Shown piece by piece: positions 16,578-25,937 of a stretch of 64,000 nt of DNA (position 1 is the first letter of the stretch; each line of letters opens with the position of its first letter). A program made the position numbers and the translations under genes. Location of the stretch: the NCBI RefSeq assembly GCF_030734285.1, contig NZ_CP132294.1, positions 3,410,001 to 3,474,000 of the forward strand, written 5' to 3'. Below the pieces are notes generated by a model. The model had not been told where the DNA came from. It was given only the letters and a program-made list of their open reading frames with translations, and made no database searches. The DNA is from Natronococcus sp. AD-5. GTDB taxonomy: Archaea > Halobacteriota > Halobacteria > Halobacteriales > Natrialbaceae.

Positions 16578-17912
16578 TCAGGACCGATAATAGACGCCGT
16601 CTTCGTCCCGCCGGAACCGGTCGCCGGTGTCGAACCAGCCGTTCGTGAATTCCCCGCCGTCGGACCCGTCGCCCGAGCCCGCGGCGCTGCCCTCGTCTCC
16701 GTCCCCGTTCTCGCCGCGTCCCTGTCTCGTTTCCGCGTCCGATTCCGGCTCCTGTTTCGCCTCCCTCGAGCCGCCCGCGTCGCCGGTATCGGCGGGGTTT
16801 ACGTAGCCGTCGGCGACCACCGGTCCCGAAAGCTGGAGCGTTCCGTCGGCGGCGCCCTCGAGGACGGTCCCGTCATCGACGAGCCGGGCCCGACAGTCGA
16901 GCACCGGCCGCCCGACCGCGTCGCCCTCCGTCGGCCCGGAGACCGTTCGGCTCATCGCCGTCGGACACTCGAGCAGTCCGTACGCCCGCGAGACGGATAC
17001 GCCGTGCTCGAGTAGCGTTTCGGTAGCGCCCTCCTCGACCGTCTGATCGCAGATCGCGCGCTCGACCCTCGCGAGCGCGCCGGCGTTCTCGTCGGCCGCG
17101 AGCTCCCGAACCGGTGCCGCTCGGCCGCCGAGTACCGTCACGACGTGATGGTCGATCGCCGTCAGCGCGTCGCCGGGATCGAAGGCGCGGTCGAGCAGAA
17201 GTCGACCGCCGACGTACAGCAGCGGCAGCGCGGTTCGAAACAGCCCGTCGGGAGCCGACAGCGGATCGAGGACGATCCCCGAATCGTCCCTCGAGAGTCC
17301 CCACGCGACGATGGCGCTGATGCAGTTCCACTCGACCGTGCTCGGGGCGAACGCGACGACGGGCTGCCCCGGTGTGCCGTGAAGTGCGAGCAGCGGGGCG
17401 TCCGCGTCGCTCGGCCGCTCCGCGGTGTCGACGGTCGACGCGTCGGCGTCCGCGAGCTGCTCGAGCGTGACGGTTCGATCGAACGGGATCGATCGGACGA
17501 GGTCGCGCTGGGCCGCCTCGGCGACGACGAGAGTCGGCTCGAGGGCGTCGAACGGACGTTTCACGGTCGTCGGCGTCAGCCGGTGGGAGATCGGCGCGAG
17601 CGTCGCCCCCAGTCGACGGCACGCGAAGAGGAGCGCGATCGACGCGACGCGATTTCGCGTCACGAGACAGACGGTGTCGCCGGATTCGACGCCGCGTTCG
17701 GCGAGCGCGCCGGCGGTCTGGGCGACGATCCGCGACAGCCCCCCGTAGGAGACGCGATCCTCGTGGACGGTTTCCGCGGGCGCGTAGAGGCGTCCTTCGG
17801 AGATATCGACGACGGCCGTCCGGTCGGGGGACCGTTCGGCGCGACGAGCCAGCGAGAGGGTCACGTGTACGTCTCCGCCTTCGACGTCCGAACACGTAGT
17901 TCGGTGGGGCAC
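16578..17912 (-). CDS. Truncated AMP-dependent acyl-CoA synthetase-like protein lacking key motifs
   Basis: This 444-residue protein follows the acyl-adenylate-forming fold from its start (ARRAERSPDRTAVVD, VSYGGLSRIVAQTAGALA) to FDTGDRFRRDEDGVYYR. Two things are abnormal. The P-loop motif (usually SGTTGxPK) reads LHGTPGQPVVAF at residues 177-188, with no Lys. The chain ends where the GRxDDxIKxxG hinge and the C-terminal lid with its catalytic Lys should begin. Continuing past the stop in all frames shows no lost lid. A 45-residue Gly/Asp/Glu-rich insert precedes the end. I infer a non-catalytic paralogue, perhaps a regulator or an acyl-nucleotide binder. Confidence 0.75.
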   Translation of the reverse strand: MPHRTTCSDVEGGDVHVTLSLARRAERSPDRTAVVDISEGRLYAPAETVHEDRVSYGGLSRIVAQTAGALAERGVESGDTVCLVTRNRVASIALLFACRRLGATLAPISHRLTPTTVKRPFDALEPTLVVAEAAQRDLVRSIPFDRTVTLEQLADADASTVDTAERPSDADAPLLALHGTPGQPVVAFAPSTVEWNCISAIVAWGLSRDDSGIVLDPLSAPDGLFRTALPLLYVGGRLLLDRAFDPGDALTAIDHHVVTVLGGRAAPVRELAADENAGALARVERAICDQTVEEGATETLLEHGVSVSRAYGLLECPTAMSRTVSGPTEGDAVGRPVLDCRARLVDDGTVLEGAADGTLQLSGPVVADGYVNPADTGDAGGSREAKQEPESDAETRQGRGENGDGDEGSAAGSGDGSDGGEFTNGWFDTGDRFRRDEDGVYYRS

Positions 17913-18255
17913 AATCGCAAGCCTGGCCGCGAATCTCGGTAGAGATGGACCGTTCGAGCGGCGACCCTCGAATTCGTCTATCCACCCGCACCGTACCGGT
18001 TCGTCCTCCCGTGATCGACTCCCGTTCGGCGTTCGAACGCCGGGCCGGCCGGAAGCCGAAGCCTCGTTCCGCTCCCGCTCGAAGAGAACGAAGAGAGTAT
18101 TCGGTTGCTCGACAGTTACGTGCGATTACCTGCAGAAATTGCGAACGAGTTTTTCGAGATCAAGTAAAATGTCGTTGACGGTGATCGACGCGAACCCGAT
18201 CGACGAGTTGCCGTAGAGCGACGGCGACGATCGAGGCTGGTCTCTACTTCTCTCC
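17913..18255. other. Gene-free stretch
   Basis: No convincing gene in 343 bases. A 77-codon plus-strand frame (17945-18178) has basic, irregular composition and no start signal, so I leave it out. The 17913 side must hold the promoter of the AMP-ligase-like gene, but no clear TATA box is seen. Confidence 0.5.
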
Positions 18256-19038
18256 CTACTCGTCGGTCGATTGCGTTTCGAGAAACCCGAGAAGCCGATC
18301 GTTGACCGTTCGCGACCGCTCGACGAACGCGAGGTGGCCCGCCCCCTCGAGCGGGGCGAACTCCCCGCGCGGAAGGCCGTTCGCGAGTTGCCGGCCGGCG
18401 GACGGCGAGACGAGCGCGTCGTCGGTTCCGTGGAAGACTCGCGTCGGTTGGGTCACCTCGACGAGCCAGTCCGTCGCGTCGAATCCCTCGAGCGCGGCGA
18501 CCTGCGCCGTCCACCCCTCGCGGGTCGCGTCGCCGTCGGCTCGCCAGTCGACGATGCCGTCGACGACCGCCGGTTGCGCCTCGCGGAAGTCGGCGGAGAG
18601 TCCGGCCTCGAGAGAGTCCCGAAGCGCCGCGCGATCGGCCGGCGGCGCGAACAGCGGCTCGAGGTCGAACGCGTCGCCGCGGGCGGCGGTGCCGAAAAGC
18701 GACAGCGTCTCGACGCGAGTCGAGGTTCGGGCCGCTGCGAGCGCGATCGCACCGCCGAGCCCCGCGCCGACGAGGTGTGCGCTTCGCGCCTCGATCGCCT
18801 CCAAGATCGTCTCGAGGTCGTCGACGAGCGACTCCAGGGAGTAGGGTCCGGACGGCGCGTCAGACCGCCCCGTCCCGCGGAGGTCCCAGACGACCGTCTC
18901 GTACGGGCCGGTGAGCGCGGCGTGTTGCCACCCCCACGACCAGCCGCCGAGGCCGGCCTCGGGGACGAAGACGACGGGGTCGCCCTCGCCCTCGCGGTGG
19001 TAGTACAGCGAGACGCTCCCGTTCGGTGCGGTGGGCAT
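18256..19038 (-). CDS. Alpha/beta-hydrolase fold protein with the nucleophile serine replaced by glycine
   Basis: This 260-residue protein has the oxyanion-side segment VVWDLRGTGRSDAPSGPYSL, the acid region VFHGTDDALVSP and the histidine region EGAGHLAFVE of the alpha/beta-hydrolase family. The nucleophile elbow, normally GxSxGG, reads HLVGAGLGGAIAL, so Gly93 stands where Ser should be. The Asp and His remain. The start at 19038 is chosen because the family fold begins at SVSLYYHREG; an upstream start would add a basic lead. It is divergent from the lipoprotein gene at 19177. Confidence 0.82.
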   Translation of the reverse strand: MPTAPNGSVSLYYHREGEGDPVVFVPEAGLGGWSWGWQHAALTGPYETVVWDLRGTGRSDAPSGPYSLESLVDDLETILEAIEARSAHLVGAGLGGAIALAAARTSTRVETLSLFGTAARGDAFDLEPLFAPPADRAALRDSLEAGLSADFREAQPAVVDGIVDWRADGDATREGWTAQVAALEGFDATDWLVEVTQPTRVFHGTDDALVSPSAGRQLANGLPRGEFAPLEGAGHLAFVERSRTVNDRLLGFLETQSTDE

Positions 19039-19150
19039 ATCGAAACGAACGGGCGGGTCGAGGAAAGAAGACGCGGTTCGACCCGAAACCATAGCGAGGG
19101 CGGCTCGATCGCGCGCGTCCCGCTCGAAGGAATACACATGGGAAGAGTGA

Positions 19151-19156
19151 TATATT
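19151..19156 (+). promoter_or_regulatory. TATA box (TATATT) of the lipoprotein gene
   Basis: TATATT lies 26 nt before the ATG at 19177, matching a leaderless transcript. Confidence 0.55.
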
Positions 19157-19176
19157 CTAGTTCGAACGAATGAGCT

Positions 19177-19794
19177 ATGGTTCGCGACAATCGATCGGAT
19201 CAATCGACGATTCGAACCGCCTCCCGTCGACGGCTGCTCGCCTCCGGCGGCGTCGGACTCGCCGCGGCCCTCGCCGGCTGTGGCGACCTCCGAACGCGGA
19301 CCCTCGCTCACTCGGAGACGATCGAAGAGGACGGCGAAACCCACCTCGTTTTCGGCGGCGACGAGCGGATCGCCGAGGTCTCGTTTCTCGACCGGTGGAA
19401 CACGGACGGGGGCCGTCCCCCGTACGGAATGAGACTCCACGCGTGGCACGCGGAGGACACGCACCTCGAGCGGCTCCGGTACGAACTTCGACCGGAGGGG
19501 GTCGATCATCCGCCGGAGTTCTCGCTCACTCGTCCCGGCGGCTCTCCGTGGGAACCGATCGAATTCGCCCGCGGCGACGATCCCGAAACGACGGTCCTCA
19601 ACGTCCCCGAACTCGGGTCGATAGGGCGCGGATCGGTGGGATTCGACCTCCTCGTTGAACCGTGGACCGACGAGGCGTTCGACCTCCGCGTCGACGTCGA
19701 GGCGACGATCGAATCGTCGGGCGTCCTCGGCCGAACGTACGAGATCGAGGGCCATTTGGTCCGAACGCTCCCGGGATACGAGCAGTTCGAGTGA
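19177..19794 (+). CDS. Tat-exported lipoprotein, function unknown
   Basis: This 205-residue protein has a twin-arginine signal (RRRLLASGG, residues 17-25), a hydrophobic stretch and a lipobox LAGC with Cys35, so it should be folded in the cytoplasm, exported by Tat and anchored by a lipid on the outer face of the membrane. The mature part is a beta-rich domain (VEATIESSGVLGRTYEIEGH near the end) with no catalytic motif I recognise. It may be a substrate-binding or cell-surface protein. It is monocistronic, next to a convergent M20 gene. Confidence 0.78.
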   Translation: MVRDNRSDQSTIRTASRRRLLASGGVGLAAALAGCGDLRTRTLAHSETIEEDGETHLVFGGDERIAEVSFLDRWNTDGGRPPYGMRLHAWHAEDTHLERLRYELRPEGVDHPPEFSLTRPGGSPWEPIEFARGDDPETTVLNVPELGSIGRGSVGFDLLVEPWTDEAFDLRVDVEATIESSGVLGRTYEIEGHLVRTLPGYEQFE

Positions 19795-19850
19795 CGGACC
19801 CGGGGCTGCGATCGATCGCCGATCGCCCTCGATCGACCGCAAAAACCGAC

Positions 19851-21101
19851 TTAGGCCGCGAGGAACGACTCGGCCGCCTCGGCGAGCACCTCGCCGGCCG
19901 CGAGGACGCCGTCCCACTCGATCGTCTCCTCGGGGAAGTGCGCCTGTTCGATGTTACCCGGCCCGAACAGGACGGTCGGAATCCCCGCCTCCACGTAGTG
20001 ACGGCTGTCGGCGCCGTGGGTCGCGCCGCGGACGTCGGCGTCTTCGAGACCGACGTCTTCCATCGCCGACTGCACCGCCCGAACCACCGGTTCGTCCGCC
20101 TCGATCTCGGCCGATTCGAACTGGATAGAGAACCGCTCGAATTCGGGCGGATGGGACTCGAGGAACGGATCCTCGGAGACGACCTCGGCTAGTCGCTCCT
20201 CGAACTCATGCTCGACCTCGGCGACCGTCTCGCCCGGCGCCACGCCGATGCGGACCTCCGCGGCGAGTTCGTCCGCGACCGACGACGCCCAGTGACCCGC
20301 CTCGACGCGACCGAAGCAGACCGGCCACGGGATCGGGAACCCCTCGTACAGCGGGTGGGTGACGCGCTCGCCGCGCTCGACCTCGAACTCCTCGAACGCG
20401 CGTCTGATCCGTTCGAACCGGGGGAGGACCGACTCCCCGTGCCAGCGCGTCGCCGCGTGAGCCGACCGGCCCTCGAGTCGGAGCCGCTTCATCAGGCTTC
20501 CTTCGGTAGCCGTCACCGGCCGACAGTCGGTCGGCTCGGCGACGATCGCCGCGTCGCGCTCGAACGGGTACGGATTCTCCAGGACCGCCGCGGCCGCGCC
20601 GATGCCGCCCTCCTCCTCGCCGGCGACGCTTTCGACCACGATCCTGCCGTCGAGGGCGGGATCCGACGCCTCGAGGTGGCGCGCCGCGAACACGCAGGCC
20701 GCCAGCCCGCACTTCATGTCGGCCGCGCCGCGAGCGGTGAGTCGGCCGTCCGTCCACCGCGGCTCGAACGGATCGCCGTTCCAACCGGTTCCCGGCGGCA
20801 CCACGTCGACGTGACCGTTCAGAACGAGCGTTCGTCCGGCGTCCGGATCGCCGAACTCGAGGACCCCCGCGACGCTCGGTCGGTCGGCCGTCTCGATCTC
20901 GTCGGGGTCGTCCGGGAACGACGAATGGGTCGCCAGCGTCTCGGCGTCGGCCTCCCAGCGGTAGGTCTCGAAGCCGGCGGACTCGAGAAACTCCCGGAAC
21001 CACTCTTGGGCCACTGCCTCGTTTCCCGCAGTCGTCTCGAACCCGCACAGTTCGTCGACGAACGACCGCAACTCCTCGTCCCACGCCGTCGCGAAGTCCA
21101 T
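19851..21101 (-). CDS. M20 family metallo-deacylase/peptidase (ArgE/DapE-like)
   Basis: This 416-residue enzyme has the M20 zinc-site residues: His97 and Asp99 in NGHVDVVPPG, Asp128 in ARGAADMKCG, and the GEEEGG motif at 161-166 with the catalytic Glu and a metal-binding Glu, then His in THGADSRHYVEAG. The dimerisation (lid) domain lies at about residues 190-310. Relatives deacylate N-acetylornithine or N-succinyl-diaminopimelate, or cleave dipeptides; the substrate cannot be told here. It is divergent from the big surface protein gene that begins the accessory island. Confidence 0.9.
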   Translation of the reverse strand: MDFATAWDEELRSFVDELCGFETTAGNEAVAQEWFREFLESAGFETYRWEADAETLATHSSFPDDPDEIETADRPSVAGVLEFGDPDAGRTLVLNGHVDVVPPGTGWNGDPFEPRWTDGRLTARGAADMKCGLAACVFAARHLEASDPALDGRIVVESVAGEEEGGIGAAAAVLENPYPFERDAAIVAEPTDCRPVTATEGSLMKRLRLEGRSAHAATRWHGESVLPRFERIRRAFEEFEVERGERVTHPLYEGFPIPWPVCFGRVEAGHWASSVADELAAEVRIGVAPGETVAEVEHEFEERLAEVVSEDPFLESHPPEFERFSIQFESAEIEADEPVVRAVQSAMEDVGLEDADVRGATHGADSRHYVEAGIPTVLFGPGNIEQAHFPEETIEWDGVLAAGEVLAEAAESFLAA

Positions 21102-21293
21102 ACTCGAGCCAGGAAGCGACTCTTCAAAATACCAGGGGCATTCGCCTCGGATGCGAAGCCGAACCCGCCGATACCGCTGATCGCGATTATTAGTTCGGTG
21201 TCGTCCCCGCTCTTTGATCTTCGGCCCGAGGTGTTGTGGTAATTTCTGATTATCAGGAAAAACTATATGTAGAAATATTAATCTATTCCGAGT

Positions 21294-24200
21294 ATGGGTT
21301 TCAGAAAGGAGCGACTGAGCGCAGTAATTTTCGCCGTGCTAATGGTGACCTCGCTGGTCGCCACGCCCGCGCTCGCGAGCGGGGCGGGGGCGAACACGGG
21401 GGGCGAACGATCGAACGCGGTCACCGTCCAGACCGGCACTACACCCGGTCTGGTCGACGGGCCGCCCGGACACGACCGCGGCGATGCGAACGTGACGGTT
21501 CCGGACCTCGAGGAGAACACGACCGTCGAGTCGATCCTGACCGCGACCGAGCGCCTCGGGGGCCTCGAGATCGAGGACGACGGCGACGCGGCGGCCGCGG
21601 CGAACGATACCGTCGACGCGGTCAACGCCTCGATACAGGAGTATCGGCGACTCCAGCACGCTGACTCGCGGGCGGCGTTCGAGCATCTGGCCGACGCGCA
21701 GCGATCGCTCGCGGAGCTGAAAGACGAGGTCGACGGCGAGAACGAAGCGATCGTCGACGAGATCAGCGCGGAGCTGTACGCGGCGGGCGACGCGAGCGCG
21801 CGCCTCGCCGTCTCCGACGCGACCGTCGTCGTCGCTGCGAACGAGGGCGAGTTCCGTAACTCCGGGCAGCGCCAGGCGGCCGAGAGCGACCTCGGCAACG
21901 CGTTCGACGCGCTCGAGCGGGCCGACGAGACGGTTTCCGACGGATCGCCCGACGAAGGCAAGAACGAGGGTGCTGAACGGACGGTAGGACCGGCGGACCG
22001 CGCGAAGGCGCTGACGCACCTCGAGAACGCCTGGAAGCACGCCGATCAGGCGCTGGACACGGTCGAGGCTACCACCGATCCGTCGCTCTCGCTCGCACAG
22101 GGGCAGGCGTTCGAGCGCAACGGAACGGTTCTCGTTCAGGTAGAAGCGGTACTCACCGACATCCGCCCGTACGCGTACGACGAGGCCAACGTAACGGTCG
22201 ACGGCAACGCCGACGACTCCCTCTCGTTCGTCGCGGGTGAGTCGGCCGGCGCGACCGCGTTCGGAACGTCGCTCGTCGACGTCGGGTCCGACCTCGAGAA
22301 CGCGACCGTCACGGTAACGGCGACGGCGACGCACGACGCCGATCGAACGGTCGAGGCGACCCACGCGATCGACGTCACGGAGGGCGACGTCATCTGGGAG
22401 CGACCCGATTCCGACGAGTATCAGGAGGTCGACGTCACGGACGAATCGTCGGGCGTCTCCGTCGCGGTCGGCGGCGACGGACTCCACGAGACCGACGTCT
22501 CGGTCACCGACGAAACCCCGGAAACCGACGCCGACTACCGCGCCGGGCCGATGGTCCGCGTCGAGAACGCGAGCCCGATCGACGAGGCCACCGTCGAGAT
22601 TCCGCTCGACGAGGAGGCCCTCGAGCGCGAGGGCAACCTCTCGATCGTCACGTGGGATCCCCACAGCGACGAACCGTGGACGCCGATCGAGACGGAAATC
22701 GACCGCGATGCTGGCGTCGCGACCGCCGAGGTCGACCACTTCTCGTTCTTCTCGGCGTTCTGGATCGAAGAGTGGGAGGACCGGTACAGCGACACGATCA
22801 CGCTGGACGAGAACGTGACCGACGGCGTCGGTAACGGGAGCGAGATCGAGAAAGCGGACTTCGTGTTCGTCATGGACGAGAGCGGCTCGATGGGCGGATC
22901 GCCCATCTACTACGCTCGCGAAGCGGCGAAACGGTTCGTTGGCGCGCTGACCGATGACGAACGCGCTGGGCTTGTAGGGTACTCCTCGAGAGCGGGGCTG
23001 GACCAGGGGCTCACGCTGGATCACGACGCCCTGAACGCGAGCATCGACTCGCTGTCCGCGGGCGGGGGCACCGACACCGAAACGGGACTCCGAACGGGAC
23101 TCAACCACCTCGAGGCGAACAACTGGGAGAACCGATCGAGGGTGATGATACTGCTGTCGGACGGGAAATCTAACAGGTACTCGTACCCGAGACGGGTCGC
23201 CAACGATGCGGCGGACGCCGGCGTCGAGATCAGCACGATCGGTCTCGGGAGCAGCATCGACGAGAGCGAACTGCGGGATATCGCCGGAGCCACCGGCGGC
23301 GACTTCTACCACGTCCAGGACGCCGACGACCTGCCCGACACCTTCGAGCGGGTCGCCGAGAATCAGACTGGCGTCGAGCTAACCGACAGCAACGGCGACG
23401 GCATCCCCGACCTCGTCGCGGAGATGGACCTCGCCATGCCGACCGGCGAGCCCGGCGTCGTCGGCGAACCGCTGGACCTCGATCCGATCGCGCTTGACAC
23501 GAGCGGCGACGGGATCCAGGACAACGAAACGGTCGATATCAACTACCAGGTGTTCGAGGAGGATAACGAGACGAAGCTCCACGCGTCGGTCACGTACGCC
23601 GAACACCACCCGGCGCGGGTGGATACGACCGGTGACGGGCTGACCGACGCCGAGCAACTCGAGGATCGGGAGATCGCTTACACGACCTCGCGCGAGGATT
23701 CGCTGGAACTGCTCTCGGAACTCGAGGATGCCGACGATATCGACGACCTGGAGGAACTGGAAGGCGACGTCCTCAAAATCGGGACCGTCAACGCCGATCC
23801 GCTGGTGAGCGATACCGACGGCGACGGAGTGACGGACGTCGAGGAAGTCCAGCTCGGGACGGATCCCGAATCGCGCGACACGACCGGCGACGGAATTTCT
23901 GACGGCGAGGCGCTCGACCGCGGGGACGATCCGACCCTGTTCGACATCGATCCGCCCGAGATCACCGTCACGTACGCGACGTTCAACGATCCGGACGCGG
24001 ACCTTTCGGGTTACGATCCCCGGGACTGGGAAGTTCGAGTCGCCGGCAGCTACGAGGTCGAGTTCCTCGTGTACGATCCGGCCGGCCTCGACGAGGCGCG
24101 AGTCGTTCGCGATGACGATATCGAAGAGACCGTTCCGCTGTCCGGAACGAGTGACGAGGCCGACGTCGAGTTCGAGATCGGAACCGTCGATACGTTTACC

Positions 24201-25727
24201 GACGCCTTCGCGGGCTCGCGGGTAACGGTTCAGGCCGAGGACCGTCACGGGATCGTCGACGGGTTCGGCACGGCCGAGGTCGCCGCCGTCGAAGTAGGCG
24301 GCGTCTGGGCCGCAGCGTCGGACGAGATCCGGGCCCAGGGAATCAGCCACAGCGGGATCGAACACGACCTGGGCTTCCTCCAAGGGATGACCACCGGCGC
24401 CGGCGAATCGATCGACGCGCTCCGGGCGCTGTACCACGAGCCGATCGAGACCATCGCCGCGCTGCAGGAGATCCCCGACGCGATCCGCAACTTCGACGAG
24501 ATCGTCGAGGCGATGCCCGACGCGATCGAACAGCAACAACAGCGCAACAATCCCCACGATCCCGACGCGGATTCCGAGCTCTACGACGCGTACCGAGAGG
24601 GGTGGTACGGCGGCTACATCTCCTGGTTCGTCGTCGAAGCCGTGATCCCGGCCGGCGAAGCCGGGAAGGCGCTCAAGAGCTCCGATCGAGTCCAGTCGAC
24701 CGTCGACACTATCAGCACGCCCCAGATGCGCCAGGCCGCGCAGATGGCCGGGCGGGCTGGCCACAGTGCGACTGCTCCGGTGCGGTACAGTCGGTATCAG
24801 CTCTCTCGAGGACTGTCGGCCAGCGTCGGTGTCACGCAGGAAGCCGGCGAACGTCTCCTGAGCGGCGTCCCGTCGAGCGGGCAGCAGATTAGGGTCGTGA
24901 AAGCGATCGATCGGAACGATGTCGACGGGTCCACGATCAATCGGCTCGACGGCGACGACGCTCGAGCGGCCGGAAAACTGGCGGCACGTTACGACGATAG
25001 CGGTGCCAAGCTACTCAGGGCTAATATTTGCAACAGCCCGTGTAAGAGCGTCTTCGAGTCAGTCAACCAATACAAAGGAGACGGGCTGACTAACAGCCAG
25101 GCGAAACAGTTACTGCAGGCGTACACCGAAGCTGACGACGTTACGATCGGACCCGGCAAGAACGGCGCTAAGGACGTCCAATCGAAAATAACAGCGCTCG
25201 ACGATGCTGATGTTCAGGGAGTTCGCAAGTCGATGCGTAGTGTCTCTGGAAGCAAAGAGGGCTACAAGGGACTCGCGGGCGAAGTCGACATCGCTGACCG
25301 CGTCAGGAAGAGCGGTGTTGACGGCGATCAAATCAAACTGCAACGGGATATTCCCGAGAGCGAGATCCCTGATGGACTGAGCAAAAGAGGGACCGAAGTC
25401 GACGTGAGAGTCGATTCTGAAGTCACCATCGAAGGTCAGACATTCGACTCACCCGTGATCGAATCGAAGAATTACAACCCTGATGGTTACAATGAGTTCC
25501 TTCTGAAGGGCGAGACGGGTGAGATAGACCAATGGAGTGAGAAGTTAGCTGCTCAAGCGGGAGCGGGTGAAGATACACTCATCCTAGTGACCACGCGAGA
25601 ATTCAAAGACGCCTACGGTGAGTTACTGGACGACCTGCCTCAAAGCGTTCAGAAAAAGTTAGACGATGCAGACGTCGATGCAGATCCAACAGTCAAAGTG
25701 ACAACCTACGAGGGCTTCGATGATTAA
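21294..25727 (+). CDS. Secreted VWA/calcium-repeat protein with pre-toxin segment and predicted PD-(D/E)xK nuclease tip (polymorphic-toxin-like)
   Basis: This 1477-residue protein starts with a Sec signal peptide (AVIFAVLMVTSLVATPALAS). Residues about 30-510 are an Asn/Thr-rich surface region. A VWA domain follows with MIDAS motif DESGS (528-532) and later LLSDGKS. Residues about 699-884 hold at least four calcium-binding repeats (DSNGDGIPD, DTSGDGIQD, DTTGDGLTD, DTDGDGVTD). A hydrophobic linker (GWYGGYISWFVVEAVIP, about 1103-1119) resembles pre-toxin segments. The C-terminus has AGEVDIADRV, then TEVDVRVD and VIESKNYN: an E...D...ExK nuclease pattern. G+C falls in the last kilobase. I infer a surface-displayed nuclease toxin; a probable immunity gene follows. 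Confidence 0.8.
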   Translation: MGFRKERLSAVIFAVLMVTSLVATPALASGAGANTGGERSNAVTVQTGTTPGLVDGPPGHDRGDANVTVPDLEENTTVESILTATERLGGLEIEDDGDAAAAANDTVDAVNASIQEYRRLQHADSRAAFEHLADAQRSLAELKDEVDGENEAIVDEISAELYAAGDASARLAVSDATVVVAANEGEFRNSGQRQAAESDLGNAFDALERADETVSDGSPDEGKNEGAERTVGPADRAKALTHLENAWKHADQALDTVEATTDPSLSLAQGQAFERNGTVLVQVEAVLTDIRPYAYDEANVTVDGNADDSLSFVAGESAGATAFGTSLVDVGSDLENATVTVTATATHDADRTVEATHAIDVTEGDVIWERPDSDEYQEVDVTDESSGVSVAVGGDGLHETDVSVTDETPETDADYRAGPMVRVENASPIDEATVEIPLDEEALEREGNLSIVTWDPHSDEPWTPIETEIDRDAGVATAEVDHFSFFSAFWIEEWEDRYSDTITLDENVTDGVGNGSEIEKADFVFVMDESGSMGGSPIYYAREAAKRFVGALTDDERAGLVGYSSRAGLDQGLTLDHDALNASIDSLSAGGGTDTETGLRTGLNHLEANNWENRSRVMILLSDGKSNRYSYPRRVANDAADAGVEISTIGLGSSIDESELRDIAGATGGDFYHVQDADDLPDTFERVAENQTGVELTDSNGDGIPDLVAEMDLAMPTGEPGVVGEPLDLDPIALDTSGDGIQDNETVDINYQVFEEDNETKLHASVTYAEHHPARVDTTGDGLTDAEQLEDREIAYTTSREDSLELLSELEDADDIDDLEELEGDVLKIGTVNADPLVSDTDGDGVTDVEEVQLGTDPESRDTTGDGISDGEALDRGDDPTLFDIDPPEITVTYATFNDPDADLSGYDPRDWEVRVAGSYEVEFLVYDPAGLDEARVVRDDDIEETVPLSGTSDEADVEFEIGTVDTFTDAFAGSRVTVQAEDRHGIVDGFGTAEVAAVEVGGVWAAASDEIRAQGISHSGIEHDLGFLQGMTTGAGESIDALRALYHEPIETIAALQEIPDAIRNFDEIVEAMPDAIEQQQQRNNPHDPDADSELYDAYREGWYGGYISWFVVEAVIPAGEAGKALKSSDRVQSTVDTISTPQMRQAAQMAGRAGHSATAPVRYSRYQLSRGLSASVGVTQEAGERLLSGVPSSGQQIRVVKAIDRNDVDGSTINRLDGDDARAAGKLAARYDDSGAKLLRANICNSPCKSVFESVNQYKGDGLTNSQAKQLLQAYTEADDVTIGPGKNGAKDVQSKITALDDADVQGVRKSMRSVSGSKEGYKGLAGEVDIADRVRKSGVDGDQIKLQRDIPESEIPDGLSKRGTEVDVRVDSEVTIEGQTFDSPVIESKNYNPDGYNEFLLKGETGEIDQWSEKLAAQAGAGEDTLILVTTREFKDAYGELLDDLPQSVQKKLDDADVDADPTVKVTTYEGFDD

Positions 25728-25905
25728 CCGATAGTGCCATAAATCTACGAAAATATCATTTGGATTTCACCACTGTTCATACACATATATAATCTGCTAC
25801 GGGAATGGCCGAATAGCAGCGTCGAAAACTAACAATCGATCCGACAATATAGAGCGTTACTGAGTTATCGTTCTGAGATTCTCTCGATTGACTACTGAAG
25901 GAAAG

Positions 25906-25913
25906 TATAAAAG
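25906..25913 (+). promoter_or_regulatory. TATA box (TATAAAAG) of the immunity-type gene
   Basis: A perfect TATAAAAG lies 32 nt before the ATG at 25938. It gives the downstream gene a promoter separate from the toxin gene, as expected if protection must be constant. Confidence 0.7.
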
Positions 25914-25937
25914 AAGTTGTGGTACAATCAATCATCT

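Noticed and set aside
17945-18178. 77-codon frame with a CxxC-like end
   Set aside because: Very basic, no promoter, no regular fold pattern; likely chance.
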